From an uncultured Bacteroidia bacterium (GTDB lineage: Bacteria; Bacteroidota; Bacteroidia; Bacteroidales; ML635J-15), in assembly GCA_902800045.1 (NCBI GenBank), contig CADCCZ010000001.1, forward strand, positions 663,346 through 727,345: a stretch of DNA of 64,000 nucleotides, written 5' to 3'. Shown here in pieces: positions 9,658-19,328 of the stretch (its first letter is position 1; each line of letters opens with the position of its first letter). Position numbers and translations under genes: made by a program. Under the pieces are notes generated by a model, which was not told the origin of the DNA, made no database searches, and worked only from the letters and a program-made list of their open reading frames with translations.

Positions 9658-10997
9658 AAGCATTTAAGGCATACGACATCAGAGGTGTTTATGGTGTTGA
9701 TTTTACAAAGGACGATGTTTACAAGATTGGATTTTTCCTTCCGCAGGTTATGAAATGCGACAAGATTCTTGTCGGTAGGGACGTGCGTGTGTCGTCACCC
9801 GAAATATTCGAATATTTGTCGAAAGGAATTACCGATGCTGGTGTTGATGTATATAATATTGGAATATCTACGACTCCGCTTGTTTATTGGTCGACAGCTA
9901 AGTTCGGTTTCGATGCATCGGTTATGATTACGGCATCGCACAATCCTGCGTCGCACAACGGACTTAAGGTTTCGGGAAAGAATGCTTCGCCGGTTGGATA
10001 TGACGACGGTCTGTCGATTGTCGAGAAATTGGTATTGGAATCGGAGGTTAAGCCAGTCGCTAATAAGGGCAAGATAGTTGAATACAAAGTTGCCGACAAG
10101 TATCTCGATTTCATGCGCCAGTATTTGCCAGATATTTCAAATCTGACGGTAAGCGTCGATTGTAGCAATGGAATGTCGGCATTGTTTATCAAACAGTTGC
10201 TGGGCGATAAGGTTATGTATATCTGCGATGAACTCGACGGTACATTCCCCAATCACGAGGGAAATCCGCTTTTGCCCGAAAATCGTGTTATGCTGCAGAA
10301 TCATGTGCTCGAACATAAGTCCGACATCGGCGTAATTTACGACGGTGATGCCGATCGTGTGATGTTTGTTGACGAGAATGCCGAATTTGTATCACCCGAC
10401 CTTATGATTGCAGTTCTTTGCCATTATTTCCTCGAAGAGAAAGGCTTGAAGGGCAAAGTTTATCAGGATATACGTACTTCGAAAGCTGTGGGCGAATATG
10501 TTGCAAAGTTCGGCAGCGAGATGGTTATGTGGCGTGTCGGTCGTGCTTATGCTGCCAAGAAACTGCGCGAGGTCGATGGTATTTTCGGTGGCGAGCTGGC
10601 TGGTCACTATTATTTCCGCGACTTTTACTATTCCGATTCCGGAATTCTCGCCAGCTTGCTGATTTTACGTATAGTATCTAAGATGAAAAAGCAGGGAATT
10701 TCTGTTTCCCAGTTGATTTCACGTATTAGCCACTACGAGAATTCCGGCGAAATAAACTTCCAGATCAGCGAGAAGCAGAAGGCAATGGACAAGGTGGTGG
10801 AGCATTTCAAAGCTCAGGCGCAACCCGAAGCCTTCTACGATTTCGACGGCTACCGCATGGAGTACAAGGACTGGTGGCTTAATATCCGTCCGTCGAATAC
10901 CGAACCATATCTGCGTTTCCTCTGTGAGGCAAAATCTACCGAACTTCTCGAAAGTATCAAATCACAGGTTGAGGAAATTGTCGAAAGTCTCAAATAA
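9654..10997 (+). CDS. manB: Phosphomannomutase/phosphoglucomutase
   Basis: A 447-residue alpha-D-phosphohexomutase that interconverts hexose 1- and 6-phosphates for nucleotide-sugar synthesis. All four signature elements are present: the catalytic phosphoserine loop TASHNP (residues 93-98, Ser95); the Mg-binding loop YDGDADRV; the sugar-binding loop GGELAGHYYF; and the phosphate-binding loop RPSNTEPYLR. Coupled by a 4-bp overlap to the secreted protein upstream. Substrate preference (mannose versus glucose) cannot be read with certainty. Confidence 0.92.
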   Translation: MKAFKAYDIRGVYGVDFTKDDVYKIGFFLPQVMKCDKILVGRDVRVSSPEIFEYLSKGITDAGVDVYNIGISTTPLVYWSTAKFGFDASVMITASHNPASHNGLKVSGKNASPVGYDDGLSIVEKLVLESEVKPVANKGKIVEYKVADKYLDFMRQYLPDISNLTVSVDCSNGMSALFIKQLLGDKVMYICDELDGTFPNHEGNPLLPENRVMLQNHVLEHKSDIGVIYDGDADRVMFVDENAEFVSPDLMIAVLCHYFLEEKGLKGKVYQDIRTSKAVGEYVAKFGSEMVMWRVGRAYAAKKLREVDGIFGGELAGHYYFRDFYYSDSGILASLLILRIVSKMKKQGISVSQLISRISHYENSGEINFQISEKQKAMDKVVEHFKAQAQPEAFYDFDGYRMEYKDWWLNIRPSNTEPYLRFLCEAKSTELLESIKSQVEEIVESLK

Positions 10998-11059
10998 CTT
11001 AATTTCATAGCTGTTGCATCTGTGATATTTGGGCATAGATTTTGTACTATTGTTATTGT

Positions 11060-11281
11060 ATGAATACATTTCTGCTCATATTGCTTGCCTCTTTGGTGCT
11101 TGTAGCCATTTGCTTCGTAGCTATTGGCATTCAGGTATTTTTCAGTAAAAAGAAGAAGTTTCCCGAAACGGAAATCGGACGTAATGCAGAGATGCGCAAA
11201 CGAAACATCAGGTGCTCCAAGTGCGAGGAGCTGGAGAGGTGTGCGCTGAGTAGTTGTAAAAACGGATGTAATGAAGTATGA
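11060..11281 (+). CDS. Small Cys-rich single-pass membrane protein
   Basis: 73 residues from the ATG at 11060; a TTG 18 bp upstream is a weaker start. One transmembrane helix (residues 3-28) is followed by a Lys-rich stretch and the block GRNAEMRKRNIRCSKCEELE, then further cysteines (CALSSCKNGC). The CxxC plus CxxxxCxxxC arrangement suggests a metal or Fe-S site on the cytoplasmic side. Short Bacteroidota membrane proteins with a similar G-x-N-x-x-M-R-K-x-x-I-x-C motif exist, but I know of no established function. The lipoprotein gene 17 bp downstream is probably in the same transcript. Confidence 0.6.
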   Translation: MNTFLLILLASLVLVAICFVAIGIQVFFSKKKKFPETEIGRNAEMRKRNIRCSKCEELERCALSSCKNGCNEV

Positions 11282-11297
11282 TTAAATATGATAGGTT

Positions 11298-11684
11298 ATG
11301 AGAAAAAGATTTATCCTTTTGATGATTGTCCTTTTTGCTGGACTTTTTGTAATTACAGGTTGCGTGAAGCGAGAATCGTGCGGCGACTCTTTGTTTGCTC
11401 GTGATGGAAGGCTTATTAGTGGTCATTTTTATGCTTTAGACAAACCATTTAGGACAGATGATACTTTTATTGCAGAAGGTTATAAGATCACTTCTTATTT
11501 CGTTGACGCTGACGGGAATGTATTTTATATAACAAGTAGAGTCCCGAAGGATATCGATTCGACTACTATGGTAACCGTAATATTGAGCTATGCTGTTGAG
11601 GATTACAATTTCTACAGTACTAAGAAGAATATTTACAATTTGGCTTGTATTTGTAAGGACGACTACCTCATTTTACCACACTAG
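11298..11684 (+). CDS. Small lipoprotein, unknown function
   Basis: A 128-residue protein with a type II signal peptide: Lys/Arg start, hydrophobic core and lipobox ITGC, giving Cys22 as the lipidated residue. The mature part is mostly beta-type sequence (about 105 residues) with no recognised motif. It is somewhat more AT-rich than its neighbours. Its 3' end overlaps the 3' end of the convergent xseA by 17 bp. Confidence 0.7.
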   Translation: MRKRFILLMIVLFAGLFVITGCVKRESCGDSLFARDGRLISGHFYALDKPFRTDDTFIAEGYKITSYFVDADGNVFYITSRVPKDIDSTTMVTVILSYAVEDYNFYSTKKNIYNLACICKDDYLILPH

Positions 11685-13038
11685 TAATCTTTCCATCGTA
11701 TAAGATGGTTTCCATAATGTCGCCGGCAGTGGTTTCGAGGTCGTTGGTGACGACCTTGCCGTTGATGCGAGTTATGGAATAGCCTCGCTTGAGGATTGTG
11801 CGCGGGTCGTTGAGGGTAAGGCGATGCTCGAGGAAACTCAGCTTTTCGTTTGCCTTTTCGATGCGGTGCTTTGTTGTACGGGAAATAAGTTCCTTAATGC
11901 CATTTAGATGAGATTCTTGCTCGGAAATGAGGCGTTTGGGTGAAGTTTCCAGTTTGTTGCCAATCATATTGAGCTTCATTTCCTCTTCTTTCATTCGCAC
12001 ATTCAGCCCGGTACGGATTTCCGACATTATCCTGTCGCAGCGTTCGGTATCTTTTGATAGACGTGTGCGTACCTTCATTATGCTCATTGTCATATTGTTG
12101 AGGTACATTTCGCTACTCATAAGGAAATCCTTTGCTATGCCGAAAATTTCAGATGAAGTGGAGTCTATCTGTTCCTCGAACTTAGAGTTGTAGTCGATTA
12201 TGAAGTTGGCGACTGCGGTTGGCGTTTTCATACGTGTGTGGGCCACCATATCGACAATTGATTCGTCGCGTTCGTGTCCAATGCCCGAAATCACTGGGAG
12301 AGGAAACTGCGTTACCATATAGGCGATGTTGTAGTTGTCGAACCACGAAAGGTCGTTCTTCGAGCCGCCACCACGGATTATCGCCACTGCATCGTAGTTT
12401 TCGTATTCGTCGCCAATATGGTTGAGAGCGTCAAGAACCGATTGTTCGGTCGATTCGCCTTGCATTGCCGCTTCGTACAAAGTTACATTTATATGATAGC
12501 CGTACATATTGGTTTCGAGGTGGTTGACGAAGTCGCCGTAACCTGCTGCCGTGCTTGATGAAATTACCGCAATGTTCTGAATGACAGCAGGAAGCGTCTG
12601 CGTTTTGTTCATATCGAAGACGCCTTCATTTATCAGCCTGTCGATGATTTCCTTCTTGGCACGCTCAACATCGCCGATGGTGTAGGTGGGGTTTATGCCA
12701 AGCACATTGAGCGACATCCCATAAACTTCGTGGTAGGTTATTGCAACCTGCAACATCACATTCATGCCGACAGCAAGTTCTCTGTCGGTTTCGCTTTCAA
12801 AGTATGCCGATATGAAGCTGAACTTGTTTGCCCACACGGTTGCACGCGCTTGAGCCACAATGCTGTTCGAGGTCTTTGACTTCTGCACAAGCTCCATGTA
12901 GCAGTGTCCGCTGCGGTGGCGTGTTAGCGTGTTTATCTCGGCAACAATCCATACGGCAAATGGAAAACTTTCCGACAGACTTTCCTTTATTTCCTGCTGT
13001 AGTTCGGCAAGCGTGTATGTGCGTGGTTCTTCACTCAT
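11668..13038 (-). CDS. xseA: Exodeoxyribonuclease VII large subunit
   Basis: A 456-residue catalytic subunit of the ssDNA exonuclease ExoVII. An N-terminal OB fold (about residues 1-105) is followed by the nuclease domain with AVISSSTAAGYGDF, RGGGS near residue 226, and DESIVDMVAHTRMKTPTAVA, the family's catalytic block. A long coiled-coil region follows and ends in LKRGYSI, the usual C-terminal motif. The start overlaps the subtilase stop (ATGA). The small subunit gene xseB, often adjacent, is not here or elsewhere in the window. Confidence 0.93.
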   Translation of the reverse strand: MSEEPRTYTLAELQQEIKESLSESFPFAVWIVAEINTLTRHRSGHCYMELVQKSKTSNSIVAQARATVWANKFSFISAYFESETDRELAVGMNVMLQVAITYHEVYGMSLNVLGINPTYTIGDVERAKKEIIDRLINEGVFDMNKTQTLPAVIQNIAVISSSTAAGYGDFVNHLETNMYGYHINVTLYEAAMQGESTEQSVLDALNHIGDEYENYDAVAIIRGGGSKNDLSWFDNYNIAYMVTQFPLPVISGIGHERDESIVDMVAHTRMKTPTAVANFIIDYNSKFEEQIDSTSSEIFGIAKDFLMSSEMYLNNMTMSIMKVRTRLSKDTERCDRIMSEIRTGLNVRMKEEEMKLNMIGNKLETSPKRLISEQESHLNGIKELISRTTKHRIEKANEKLSFLEHRLTLNDPRTILKRGYSITRINGKVVTNDLETTAGDIMETILYDGKITSVVK

Positions 13039-14720
13039 TGCTTTATGACGGTTTGCGAGAAAACAACTTTGTTGTCGATGCTTAGGCTGACAATGTATTT
13101 TCCTGCAGGATATTTTGCGAAGTTGTATTTTGCTTCGTGCGAAACGTTTTTCTTGTAGTCGAGAAGCCTTCCGTCGGTTGAGAAAATGCTAAGTTGGGCC
13201 TTCTTGTCGGAATTGAGGTTTATTGTTACGATGTCGGAAGTTGGGTTGGGGTAGAGTTCAATTCCGAATGAGGCATGGTCTTCTGTTATTTCCGACAACA
13301 GGTTCGATGCCATTTCAAAGTCAACTATTCCGCGACCAGTAAATATGTTAGGAGTTCCGGTTATCAGCGTTGTATCCTCATCCCAGATAGGATTTGTTGG
13401 GCGGGTTGCCGAAAATAGTGCTTCTCGGATTTCTGCGCTTGTTTTGTCATGGAATTTCTGCCAGAAGCAAGCGATAAGTCCTGTGCTAAGCGGTGTTGCG
13501 AACGAAGTTCCAGAACCGACAGCTATCGAATCGTTTACATAATCGACGTATGTGTCCCAGCCGACGGATGCGATGTCGGGCTTGATACGATTGGCTTCGA
13601 CAAATCCGTAAGAACTGAATGGCGCGCAGTCTTCGTGTACATCGATTGCACCGACTGTTACAATGTCGTAGGCATCCGATGGTGCGCCAATCCACACGTG
13701 TCCGTTCTCGTCCTGTCCGCTATTGCCTGCGGCAACAACAATCATCATTCCTCTGCTTGCGGCGATTGTTGCAGCTATGCTGCTTGGATTTGTGTGTCCG
13801 TCCATGTCGTTGCGAGAATGGTTGTAGCGTTCGCTGTCGAAATCGACGTATCCCAGCGAAACATTTGCCAGGTCGGCACCCATGCTGTCGGCGTATTCTA
13901 TTGCCGAAACCCAGTTGAATTCCTCGATAATTTCTTCATAGTCATCGCATTCGCTGGTGATGAGTATGTAGTCGGCTTCTGGAGCGCAGCCTATGTATTC
14001 GCCTGGCAGGTAGCCTGCCATTATCGAAAGCACCATCGAACCATGTACGTGGTGTCCGTAAACCGATGAATTTCCGTATGCAAAGTCGCGGGTGGCAACT
14101 ATTCTGCCCGAATTGCGAAGGTATTCAAGGCTTCTCATCTGGTCGGCATTGGTAAAACCGCCGTCGGTAACGGCAATGAGCATTCCTTCTCCCTTAAATC
14201 CTTCTGCGTGAAGCAAATGTCCGTTGTGAAGTGCAATCTGATTGTATGAAAGGCCGTATTCCGAATCTGTGTATTTTGGTGCAATAATGTTTGTGCTTGG
14301 GCGGTTTTCTGTTTCCATCATTGACTTGCCGACTTTCTTTGCAGTTTCAACGGTGTCGATTTCGAACCTCGGTGTTGACTTTACGAAAGGAAGGTTACGC
14401 GCCTGTAAAACAAGGTTGTAGTCGTTGGTGCGGACTGTTGTGCCGTTGAGCCATTTGGTAGGATTGACGATTTCGAGCCCAAGTTCCTGCAGGGCGGCAA
14501 TGTACGACGGATTTACCGGCAAGTCGAGCGAGTCGATAGGTATGTTTTGTGTCTGTCGGCGATCGATTGCCCTTTGGCTCAAGTATTCCTGCGGATTGTC
14601 GAGCGAGTAGGGGGTGTTGTTCTTGTCGGTGAATTCGATGAAGTACAAATCGGGTCCAATCTGGGCAAATGCGCCAGTGCAAAGTGCAATCAAAGTTGCT
14701 ATCAAAAGTGTTTTTTTCAT
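13035..14720 (-). CDS. Subtilisin-like (S8) protease with T9SS sorting domain
   Basis: A 561-residue exported serine protease. Signal peptide 1-19 (ends GAFA|Q), a propeptide-like region, then the S8 catalytic domain. The triad is visible as Asp186 (AVTDGG), His226 (HVHGSMV) and the Ser of GTSFATP (about residue 410), with the oxyanion Asn in AAGNSG. The last ~80 residues (from FGIELYPNPTSDIVTINL) are a type IX secretion C-terminal domain, so the enzyme should cross the outer membrane and be anchored or released. It overlaps both the upstream lipoprotein gene and downstream xseA by 4 bp. Confidence 0.92.
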   Translation of the reverse strand: MKKTLLIATLIALCTGAFAQIGPDLYFIEFTDKNNTPYSLDNPQEYLSQRAIDRRQTQNIPIDSLDLPVNPSYIAALQELGLEIVNPTKWLNGTTVRTNDYNLVLQARNLPFVKSTPRFEIDTVETAKKVGKSMMETENRPSTNIIAPKYTDSEYGLSYNQIALHNGHLLHAEGFKGEGMLIAVTDGGFTNADQMRSLEYLRNSGRIVATRDFAYGNSSVYGHHVHGSMVLSIMAGYLPGEYIGCAPEADYILITSECDDYEEIIEEFNWVSAIEYADSMGADLANVSLGYVDFDSERYNHSRNDMDGHTNPSSIAATIAASRGMMIVVAAGNSGQDENGHVWIGAPSDAYDIVTVGAIDVHEDCAPFSSYGFVEANRIKPDIASVGWDTYVDYVNDSIAVGSGTSFATPLSTGLIACFWQKFHDKTSAEIREALFSATRPTNPIWDEDTTLITGTPNIFTGRGIVDFEMASNLLSEITEDHASFGIELYPNPTSDIVTINLNSDKKAQLSIFSTDGRLLDYKKNVSHEAKYNFAKYPAGKYIVSLSIDNKVVFSQTVIKQ

Positions 14721-15427
14721 TCTACTATTCCAATAAGTTCTTGATAATAAATCGTTCCGCGATATATTCTGTTTTCAATTGGCACGCCATACACGACTTC
14801 CTGCGAGTTGATGTCGGTTATCTCCTTATAAACCAATCCGATATTGCGGGCGTATATTTCAACGTCGTAAACCTTGCTGATTTGTGAAAGGCTACTGTCG
14901 CGGGTGATTGAAATGCATGAGTCAAGATGAATGTTTCCGTTATTGTATGTTGACGATAACGATGTTATTGTGCAGTCCTTTGCATCGAGTTCGTTCTTCA
15001 GGTTGCCGTTCCAGTTTTTGCCTTTTGCAAGCGGAAATTTTATCTTGATAAACCTTTGGTTTTCTTCGACTTTCTCGGCGGTGTAGGTTGTTAGCTTGGC
15101 TTCCCACACGTCGCTTATTTTCCAGTTGTAGCTTTGTGTTGGCGACTTGTAGCGTTCGATGCGGTAGGCGGTGTCGCCTTCGTTGTCGATGAAAGGAATG
15201 TCGGTGCGTTCGCGCAGGTAGTAAACAGAGGTGTCGTAGTAGTCGCTCGGCTTGTCGATGTTGATTTCTGTCACCTTGTATATCAAAGCCTTGTCGGTCT
15301 GCAACGGAAAGTACTGCTTGTCGGCGGCAAATTCCACATCGGCAGGAATTTCGTTTTCCTTGTTGCAGGCCACGAAAGCGAGCAAAGCGATGATGCAGAG
15401 CGATATGGTAGTGAGCTTGTGTGTCAT
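14717..15427 (-). CDS. Lipoprotein of unknown function
   Basis: A 236-residue protein with a type II signal peptide and lipobox (FVAC, Cys21). The mature part is beta-rich and Tyr-rich, and looks like a Bacteroidota lipoprotein with repeated strand segments. No family recognised. It is the first gene of a tightly coupled operon: its stop overlaps the start of the T9SS subtilase by 4 bp. A surface role linked to the protease is possible but is an inference from coupling only. Confidence 0.7.
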   Translation of the reverse strand: MTHKLTTISLCIIALLAFVACNKENEIPADVEFAADKQYFPLQTDKALIYKVTEINIDKPSDYYDTSVYYLRERTDIPFIDNEGDTAYRIERYKSPTQSYNWKISDVWEAKLTTYTAEKVEENQRFIKIKFPLAKGKNWNGNLKNELDAKDCTITSLSSTYNNGNIHLDSCISITRDSSLSQISKVYDVEIYARNIGLVYKEITDINSQEVVYGVPIENRIYRGTIYYQELIGIVE

Positions 15428-15486
15428 TTGCTAGTAATAATTATAAGGTGCGAAATTAGTAAAAATATCAATCGTTTTGTTCATAT

Positions 15487-18400
15487 TTATTCTTCGCAGA
15501 ATTCTGGTTCCGATACCATTAGCGAATAATCGGCACCGCGAGAATATTGTTTAGTGTCGCTTATGTCCTTGTTTTTCTTGAAGTTTTCGGCTTGTTCGAA
15601 GATGGCACGGAAAACCTCGTCGCGGGTGGCTGGCGGATATTTGCCCTTGGCAAGAGTTAGAATAATTGCAACTTTCATTTCCGCCTTGATGTCGCTGCGC
15701 TTGTCCCAGTCGATGTATTTGGACTTGTCGTCAACGACTTCCTTTACATTCTTTGCCAGTTCAATGTACTCTTCTTCCGTGTATTTGTCGGCAAAGCCAT
15801 AGCGTTCTGCAACTCCCTTGAGTATGTCGTAAAACGACTTGACTTCAATGTCGGGAATGCCATCGGGCAAAACTGCATCTTTCTTGATGTCCTCGAAAAG
15901 TTGTGCAAGCTGGTTTGCAACTTCTGTAACAATCTCGTCGGCCATAACTATGTCGTCGCTACGGTCGTTGTATTGCTTGATTATGCCTTGCAGTCGCTCC
16001 GAGAAATCAGTGGCTTTCATCTTGTTGACTGTCCTTACGCAATCTATTACACGCTTTAGCAGTTGCTCCATAAGTTTTACCTTGGTATTCTTCAAAGGCA
16101 GTCGTTTCAGGCGTTCTAGGTATTTGGATGCCAACAGGTCAATCTCCTCAATCTTGTCGAGTATCATGTTGTTAAGTTCCACAACTTCTTCCGACACAAG
16201 TGCTTCGTTTACCATCTTCAGCACATGGCGGTTCATTTGAGTTGTGTCGGGAGCTACTCCTCTGGTGATCTTGGTAATGACCGAGCGTACACCACTGAAG
16301 AAATGGACATCGTTGACTTCCTCGTTGCTGATGCTGTCGTGGTTGCAACATAGGTTGTACGATGTCTTCATCGTGCTGGTGTGGCGGACAAACCGCTTTT
16401 CACCTTCTTCGGTAGTCATCATTAGTTCTGCGGCATTGTTCAGGCATTCAAGCTGTTCGAGCGGTTTCCCGTAGAAGAAGGGCTGGTAGTCGAAGCCGTT
16501 GAACATACGGCGCAGAATGTCCAGTTCGTCGCGGAACAGTTTTAGTGCGTTTTCGATTACCTCTACAGGCGTACCTTCGTTTTTGCCGTTGGCGTAGCGG
16601 TTCATTGCGGCATTGAATTTCTTCTTGATGCCAAGATAATCGACGACAAGACCTTTCTCCTTGCCTGGATAGTTGCGGTTTACGCGGCTGATGGTCTGAA
16701 TAAGCGTGTGCATCTGCAATGGCTTGTAGCAGTACATTGTGTCGAGACAAGGAACATCGAAGCCCGTAATCCACATATCTACCACTATGGCTATCTTGAA
16801 GTTTGACTTCTCCTCCTTGAACTGCAAGTCGAGCTTCTTGCGTTCCTCGTCGCTGCCAAGCAGTTTATATAGTTCGGGGTCGTCATCTTTCTGGCGTATG
16901 CACACCAGTTTGATTTTTTCGATGGGCTTGATTTTCTCCTCTTCCTCTTTTGTAAGTATTTCCCCGTCGCAGCAGGTCTTGACCTCCGCCCATTCGGGAC
17001 GCAGCGAAACTATTGCCTTGTAGATGGAATAGGCGATTGTGCGGTCGGCGCATACAATCATTGCCTTTCCTTTTACGGTGCTGCCTTCTTCTACACGGCG
17101 TTCGTAGTGGCGAACAAAGTCGTCTGCAAGACGCTGTATAAGGTCGGGGTTGTTGAGTACCACGCACATCTGCGACATTGCCTTCTTGCTGGCTTCAATC
17201 TGGTATTCGTTTGAGCCCTCTTCTGCACAGCGGTCGTAGTATGCCTCTATGTCTTTCAGCATCTGGCTGTCGGCAATGACTTTCGATGCACGACCTTCAT
17301 ATACAATGCGTTTGGTAATGCCGTCCTGTACGGCTTCAATCATCGAATATTCGTCAACAATGTCGCCGAAAACCTCTATTGCCGAGTCGATTGGCGTGCC
17401 TGTGAATCCTACGTATGTTGCATTGGGCAGAGAATCGCGCAGATATTTGGCGAAGCCGTACGAGCGTTTTACACCAGTGTCGGTTACAACTACCTTTTCA
17501 TCGAGCTGAGTCTGCGAACGGTGGGCTTCGTCGCTGATACATATAATGTTGGCTCGTTGCGACAGGCAGTTTATGTCTTTCGAGAATTTCTGAATTGTGG
17601 TTAGGAACACGCCACCGCTGCTACGTCCTTCAAGATTGGTTTTCAAGTCCTCGCGGCTATCGACCTGAACAATCATTTCGTCACCGACAAACTTTTTGGC
17701 GTTTACAAGCAATCGCGAAAGCTGGTCGTCAAGGTCTGTGCGGTCGGTGATGAGTACTATGGTTGGGCTTGAAAGTTGCTTGCTTTTCATCAGCAGTCGG
17801 CAGAGAAAAAGCATTGTGAGCGACTTCCCGCAACCGGTAGCACCGAAATATATGCCTCCCTTGCCGTCTCCATCGGGACGCAGGTGACTGTGGTTCAGGA
17901 TATTCTGGTACAATGCGCGAGCTGCAAAGTATTGCGGATAGCGGCAGATGAACTTCTGTTCCTGCTTTGTGGTGTCGGGGAAATAGATGAAGTTGTGTAT
18001 TACATCTAGCAGCCTGTCGTGGCGGAAAAGTCCGTCAACCATTGTGCGTAGCGACGGAATGCTGTCGCTTGCCTTGTCCTTGGCGTTTATCTTGCGCCAC
18101 GCATAGAAGAATTCGTATGGAGTGTAAAGTGTTCCGAACTTGTTGTTTACGCCATCGGAGATGACTATGAAAGCCGTGTATTTGAACAGGGCGGGAATGT
18201 CGCGGCGATAGCGCACGGTGAGCTGGTTGTAGGCGTTCTCGATGGTTGTGTTTTCCTTGATTGCATTCTTGAATTCGAAGACCACCATAGGCAGACCGTT
18301 GACAAAGATGATGGCATCGGGTATGCGGTGTTCCTGTCCGATTATGTCGAACTGGTTGACTATCTTGAATATATTGTGCTTTTGGTTAGCCTTGTCGAAA

Positions 18401-18726
18401 GCTATCGGGTGTATGTAAAGGTTTGCTTTTGTGCTGTCTTCGCGTTTTAGCGAAAAACCGTTCATTATCAGCGATATAGTTTGCTTGTTCTCGTCGTATA
18501 GCGAACCGCCTTCGCGTTGCATTATTCGGCGTACGGCATTTTCGACTTCCTGTTCGGTGATGCAGTCGTTGCGGTAGCGGTTGCGCAGGTAGGTGCGAAG
18601 GTCGTCCTGCAGTACAACTTCATCTAGGTTGCGCTCGATGTTTTCTCCTTTAACATATTGGTAGCCTTGCGTCTCGAGCAGGCTGATAATCGATTGTTCC
18701 AATTGGCTTTCGTTGAAGTAGGGCAT
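15487..18726 (-). CDS. hsdR: Type I restriction enzyme, R (translocase/nuclease) subunit
   Basis: A 1079-residue HsdR. The N-terminal nuclease domain has DAIIFVNGLPMVVFEFKNA, fitting the PD-(D/E)xK motif. The superfamily 2 motor follows with Walker A GATGCGKS (about residue 300), a Walker B-like DEAHRSQ and motif III GFTGTPI, then the second RecA domain and the C-terminal helical domain that binds the methylase. It appears intact and of normal length. It is separated from hsdM and hsdS by several defence-type genes and has its own -7 box, so it can be expressed independently of the methylase. Confidence 0.95.
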   Translation of the reverse strand: MPYFNESQLEQSIISLLETQGYQYVKGENIERNLDEVVLQDDLRTYLRNRYRNDCITEQEVENAVRRIMQREGGSLYDENKQTISLIMNGFSLKREDSTKANLYIHPIAFDKANQKHNIFKIVNQFDIIGQEHRIPDAIIFVNGLPMVVFEFKNAIKENTTIENAYNQLTVRYRRDIPALFKYTAFIVISDGVNNKFGTLYTPYEFFYAWRKINAKDKASDSIPSLRTMVDGLFRHDRLLDVIHNFIYFPDTTKQEQKFICRYPQYFAARALYQNILNHSHLRPDGDGKGGIYFGATGCGKSLTMLFLCRLLMKSKQLSSPTIVLITDRTDLDDQLSRLLVNAKKFVGDEMIVQVDSREDLKTNLEGRSSGGVFLTTIQKFSKDINCLSQRANIICISDEAHRSQTQLDEKVVVTDTGVKRSYGFAKYLRDSLPNATYVGFTGTPIDSAIEVFGDIVDEYSMIEAVQDGITKRIVYEGRASKVIADSQMLKDIEAYYDRCAEEGSNEYQIEASKKAMSQMCVVLNNPDLIQRLADDFVRHYERRVEEGSTVKGKAMIVCADRTIAYSIYKAIVSLRPEWAEVKTCCDGEILTKEEEEKIKPIEKIKLVCIRQKDDDPELYKLLGSDEERKKLDLQFKEEKSNFKIAIVVDMWITGFDVPCLDTMYCYKPLQMHTLIQTISRVNRNYPGKEKGLVVDYLGIKKKFNAAMNRYANGKNEGTPVEVIENALKLFRDELDILRRMFNGFDYQPFFYGKPLEQLECLNNAAELMMTTEEGEKRFVRHTSTMKTSYNLCCNHDSISNEEVNDVHFFSGVRSVITKITRGVAPDTTQMNRHVLKMVNEALVSEEVVELNNMILDKIEEIDLLASKYLERLKRLPLKNTKVKLMEQLLKRVIDCVRTVNKMKATDFSERLQGIIKQYNDRSDDIVMADEIVTEVANQLAQLFEDIKKDAVLPDGIPDIEVKSFYDILKGVAERYGFADKYTEEEYIELAKNVKEVVDDKSKYIDWDKRSDIKAEMKVAIILTLAKGKYPPATRDEVFRAIFEQAENFKKNKDISDTKQYSRGADYSLMVSEPEFCEE

Positions 18727-18770
18727 GGGCTATTCTCCTTTTGGTGGTTGCTGTAATTTCTAATAATATG

Positions 18771-18778
18771 CAAATATA
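18771..18778 (-). promoter_or_regulatory. -7 promoter box of hsdR
   Basis: CAAATATA reads TATATTTG on the reverse strand, 45 bp before hsdR. It lies in the 183-bp gap between hsdR and the zinc-ribbon gene, where nothing else was seen. Confidence 0.45.
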
Positions 18779-18909
18779 TTGATTATTTGTCGATTACAAA
18801 AAATTATTGTGAGGAAATAGTTTATTGTCAGCAATAGGAGTAATTACTTCCACGCAAATGATTGGATGTAATATGATATTTGGTTTGGAATAGATGGTAG
18901 ATTTAATAA

Positions 18910-19287
18910 TCAAACGATATGATATTGATTATGTTTGTCGTGTTCGGATTTATCATAAATACCATTAACCTTACAATGTGGGCAAAAATATTGTCCATGG
19001 TACTTATGTACTTGAATCAATTTTCCATCACTATCCCAACAATGTGAACAATAAAAGATGTTATTTTCATCGTCCTTTAAGGTTAAGTAAAGTTCTTGAT
19101 GGCGTTCTATGCGTTCTTCTAAATCTTGTCTTTTCTTGAGTTCGGCGTTTTCTTCCGTTAATTTATTTATAGTCGCCTGCATGTCTAATGCCTGTGCGCT
19201 TAAATCGATTAGTTGACGATATAGTTCAACATTGTCTGCTTTTTGTACAATTTTTGCAACATCTTTTATTCCTTCGTAAAGTCCCAT
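18910..19287 (-). CDS. Coiled-coil protein with C-terminal zinc ribbon
   Basis: 125 residues. The N-terminal half (residues ~15-70) is a heptad-rich helix with many Leu, Glu and Lys. The C-terminal half has two CxxC pairs (CSHCWDSDGK and CPHCKVNG) about 20 residues apart, as in a zinc ribbon, followed by a His-rich tail. Small proteins of this plan are frequent near restriction and other defence genes, but no function is established. It lies between AbiH and hsdR on the same strand, 41 bp after AbiH. Confidence 0.65.
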   Translation of the reverse strand: MGLYEGIKDVAKIVQKADNVELYRQLIDLSAQALDMQATINKLTEENAELKKRQDLEERIERHQELYLTLKDDENNIFYCSHCWDSDGKLIQVHKYHGQYFCPHCKVNGIYDKSEHDKHNQYHIV

Positions 19288-19328
19288 AGCTATAATTGTT
19301 TTAGTTTTTCCCCATCCTCGCTAAAATG

